From CAILHX01 sp964511385 (GTDB taxonomy: Bacteria; Pseudomonadota; Gammaproteobacteria; Burkholderiales; Methylophilaceae), in assembly GCA_964511385.1 (NCBI GenBank), contig CAZEFE010000009.1, positions 1-64,000 of the forward strand: a DNA stretch of 64,000 nucleotides, read 5' to 3'. The notes under the pieces were generated by a model that saw only the letters and a program-made list of their open reading frames with translations, was not told the DNA's origin and did not search any database. Positions 63,197-64,000 of the stretch are shown here, piece by piece. Position 1 is the stretch's first letter. Every line of letters begins with the position of its first letter. Position numbers and translations under genes: made by a program.

Positions 63197-64000
63197 AGGA
63201 TGGGCATGGTGCGGAAAACGCCCTCGCCGACTGGCGCGACCGCGCGCTGGCGCTGGAGCGCGAGCTCAACGATACCGTGCTGGGGCTGCGCCATCCGGTG
63301 CGCCTGCTGGTGACGGCGATGTTCGCGCGCGGGCATGTGCTGCTCGAAGGTGGTGTCGGGGTGGGCAAAACCACGCTGCTGCGTGCGGCGGCGCGCGGAC
63401 TCGGCGGCGGCTACCAGCGCGTGGAAGGCACCATTGACCTGATGCCGCAGGACATGATTTATCACACCCATCTGGATACTGACGGCAAACCGCGCGTGGA
63501 TCCCGGTCCGCTGCTGGCGCAGGGCGAAAACCTGTCGGTGTTCTTCTTTAACGAAATCAACCGCTCCCGGCCGCAGGTACATTCGCTGCTGCTGCGGGTG
63601 ATGGCTGAACGCAGCGTCACGGCGTTCAACAAGGAATACCACTTTCCCCATTTGCAGGTGTTTGCCGACCGCAACCGCGTGGAGAAAGAAGAAACCTTCG
63701 AGCTGCCGGGCGCGGCGCGCGACCGCTTCCTGATGGAAATCGAGGTGGATCCCGAAGACAGCAGCGACATCCACAAGCAACTGACCTTCGATACCCGCTT
63801 CCACGATGTCGACGCCCTGATTCAGGGCGTGGGAGCTGGCCGTATCGATCATGCCCTGCTGACCGGGTTTGCCCCGCAAATCCAGTACGCGGTGTATGCC
63901 GGTGAACATGTGCGGGATTTTGTCGAACATCTGCGGCGCGCCAGCCACCGCCCCCAGGATTACGGCATCCGCCTGCCGGAAGTGGTGACGGAAGACTTGA
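63193..64000 (+). CDS. MoxR-family AAA+ ATPase, MxaR-like (partial)
   Basis: The frame runs past the right edge; about 269 residues are visible. Walker A is GGVGVGKTTLL, and Walker B reads FFFNEINRSRPQVHSLLL, with Asn in place of the usual Asp. The stretch FADRNRVEKEETFELPGAARDRF resembles MxaR of methanol-dehydrogenase gene clusters, from memory of the family. It is coupled to the Sel1 protein. A vWA or DUF58 partner would be expected just beyond the window. Confidence 0.8.
   Translation, partial: MKDGHGAENALADWRDRALALERELNDTVLGLRHPVRLLVTAMFARGHVLLEGGVGVGKTTLLRAAARGLGGGYQRVEGTIDLMPQDMIYHTHLDTDGKPRVDPGPLLAQGENLSVFFFNEINRSRPQVHSLLLRVMAERSVTAFNKEYHFPHLQVFADRNRVEKEETFELPGAARDRFLMEIEVDPEDSSDIHKQLTFDTRFHDVDALIQGVGAGRIDHALLTGFAPQIQYAVYAGEHVRDFVEHLRRASHRPQDYGIRLPEVVTEDL

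Overview
The window looks like a chromosomal segment of a Gram-negative betaproteobacterium. The evidence is high GC, compact operons with many ATGA or TGATG overlaps, a surE-pcm-nlpD run, AcnB, CysTWA, an outer-membrane receptor and a porin with C-terminal aromatic residues. A multihaem cytochrome operon and a MxaR-like ATPase at the right edge fit the Nitrosomonadales/Methylophilales side of the class, but the genus cannot be fixed by reading alone. No rRNA, tRNA or CRISPR array was recognised.

Layout. 1-1.1 kb: the 3' end of an RTX-type calcium-binding protein and a small STAS-like protein. 1.1-16 kb (minus strand): a long run reading NAD(P)HX repair enzyme, MoxR ATPase, two genes foreign to the usual order, DUF58, transglutaminase (TgpA-like), TadA, a Na+/K+-ATPase-like P-type pump, then an unusual electron-transfer trio. 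The trio is a flavoprotein fused to two cyclic-nucleotide domains and a four-cluster ferredoxin, a membrane cytochrome b-like protein, and an FHA domain fused to a decahaem cytochrome c. 16-18 kb: small hypothetical genes and a DUF4160/HTH pair bracketed by a perfect 36-bp direct repeat. 18-28 kb: a LysR regulator divergent from an operon of redox and electrophile-detoxifying enzymes (LigB-type dioxygenase, CDGSH, pirin, flavodoxin, YceI, old yellow enzyme, XdhC, IorA/IorB molybdoenzyme, MocA, nitroreductase). 28-33 kb: thioredoxin-like protein, nlpD-pcm-surE and small redox proteins. 33-37 kb: a beta-propeller / TonB-dependent receptor / beta-propeller cluster behind a near-consensus sigma-54 promoter. 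37-44.5 kb: purB, a class V aminotransferase, a 151-bp terminal-inverted-repeat element, and two c-di-GMP enzymes. 44.6-50.6 kb: acnB, a TM2 protein and sulfate permease genes cysT-cysW-cysA.

50.7-60 kb is the second region of special interest. A sigma-54-type response regulator and its kinase lie beside two operons, each with a -24/-12 promoter candidate. One encodes a porin and a small PstS-like protein. The other encodes a 'thermostable hemolysin' family acyltransferase-like protein, an AMP-ligase-like protein, a haem-oxygenase-like (possibly diiron) protein, a short-chain dehydrogenase and a TPR protein, an arrangement that looks like a small-molecule pathway. It ends in a decayed IS3-family transposase remnant.

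60.4-64 kb: a NarX/NarL-type two-component pair, a Sel1-repeat protein and a MoxR/MxaR-like ATPase cut by the window edge, which may be the left end of a methanol-oxidation accessory cluster.
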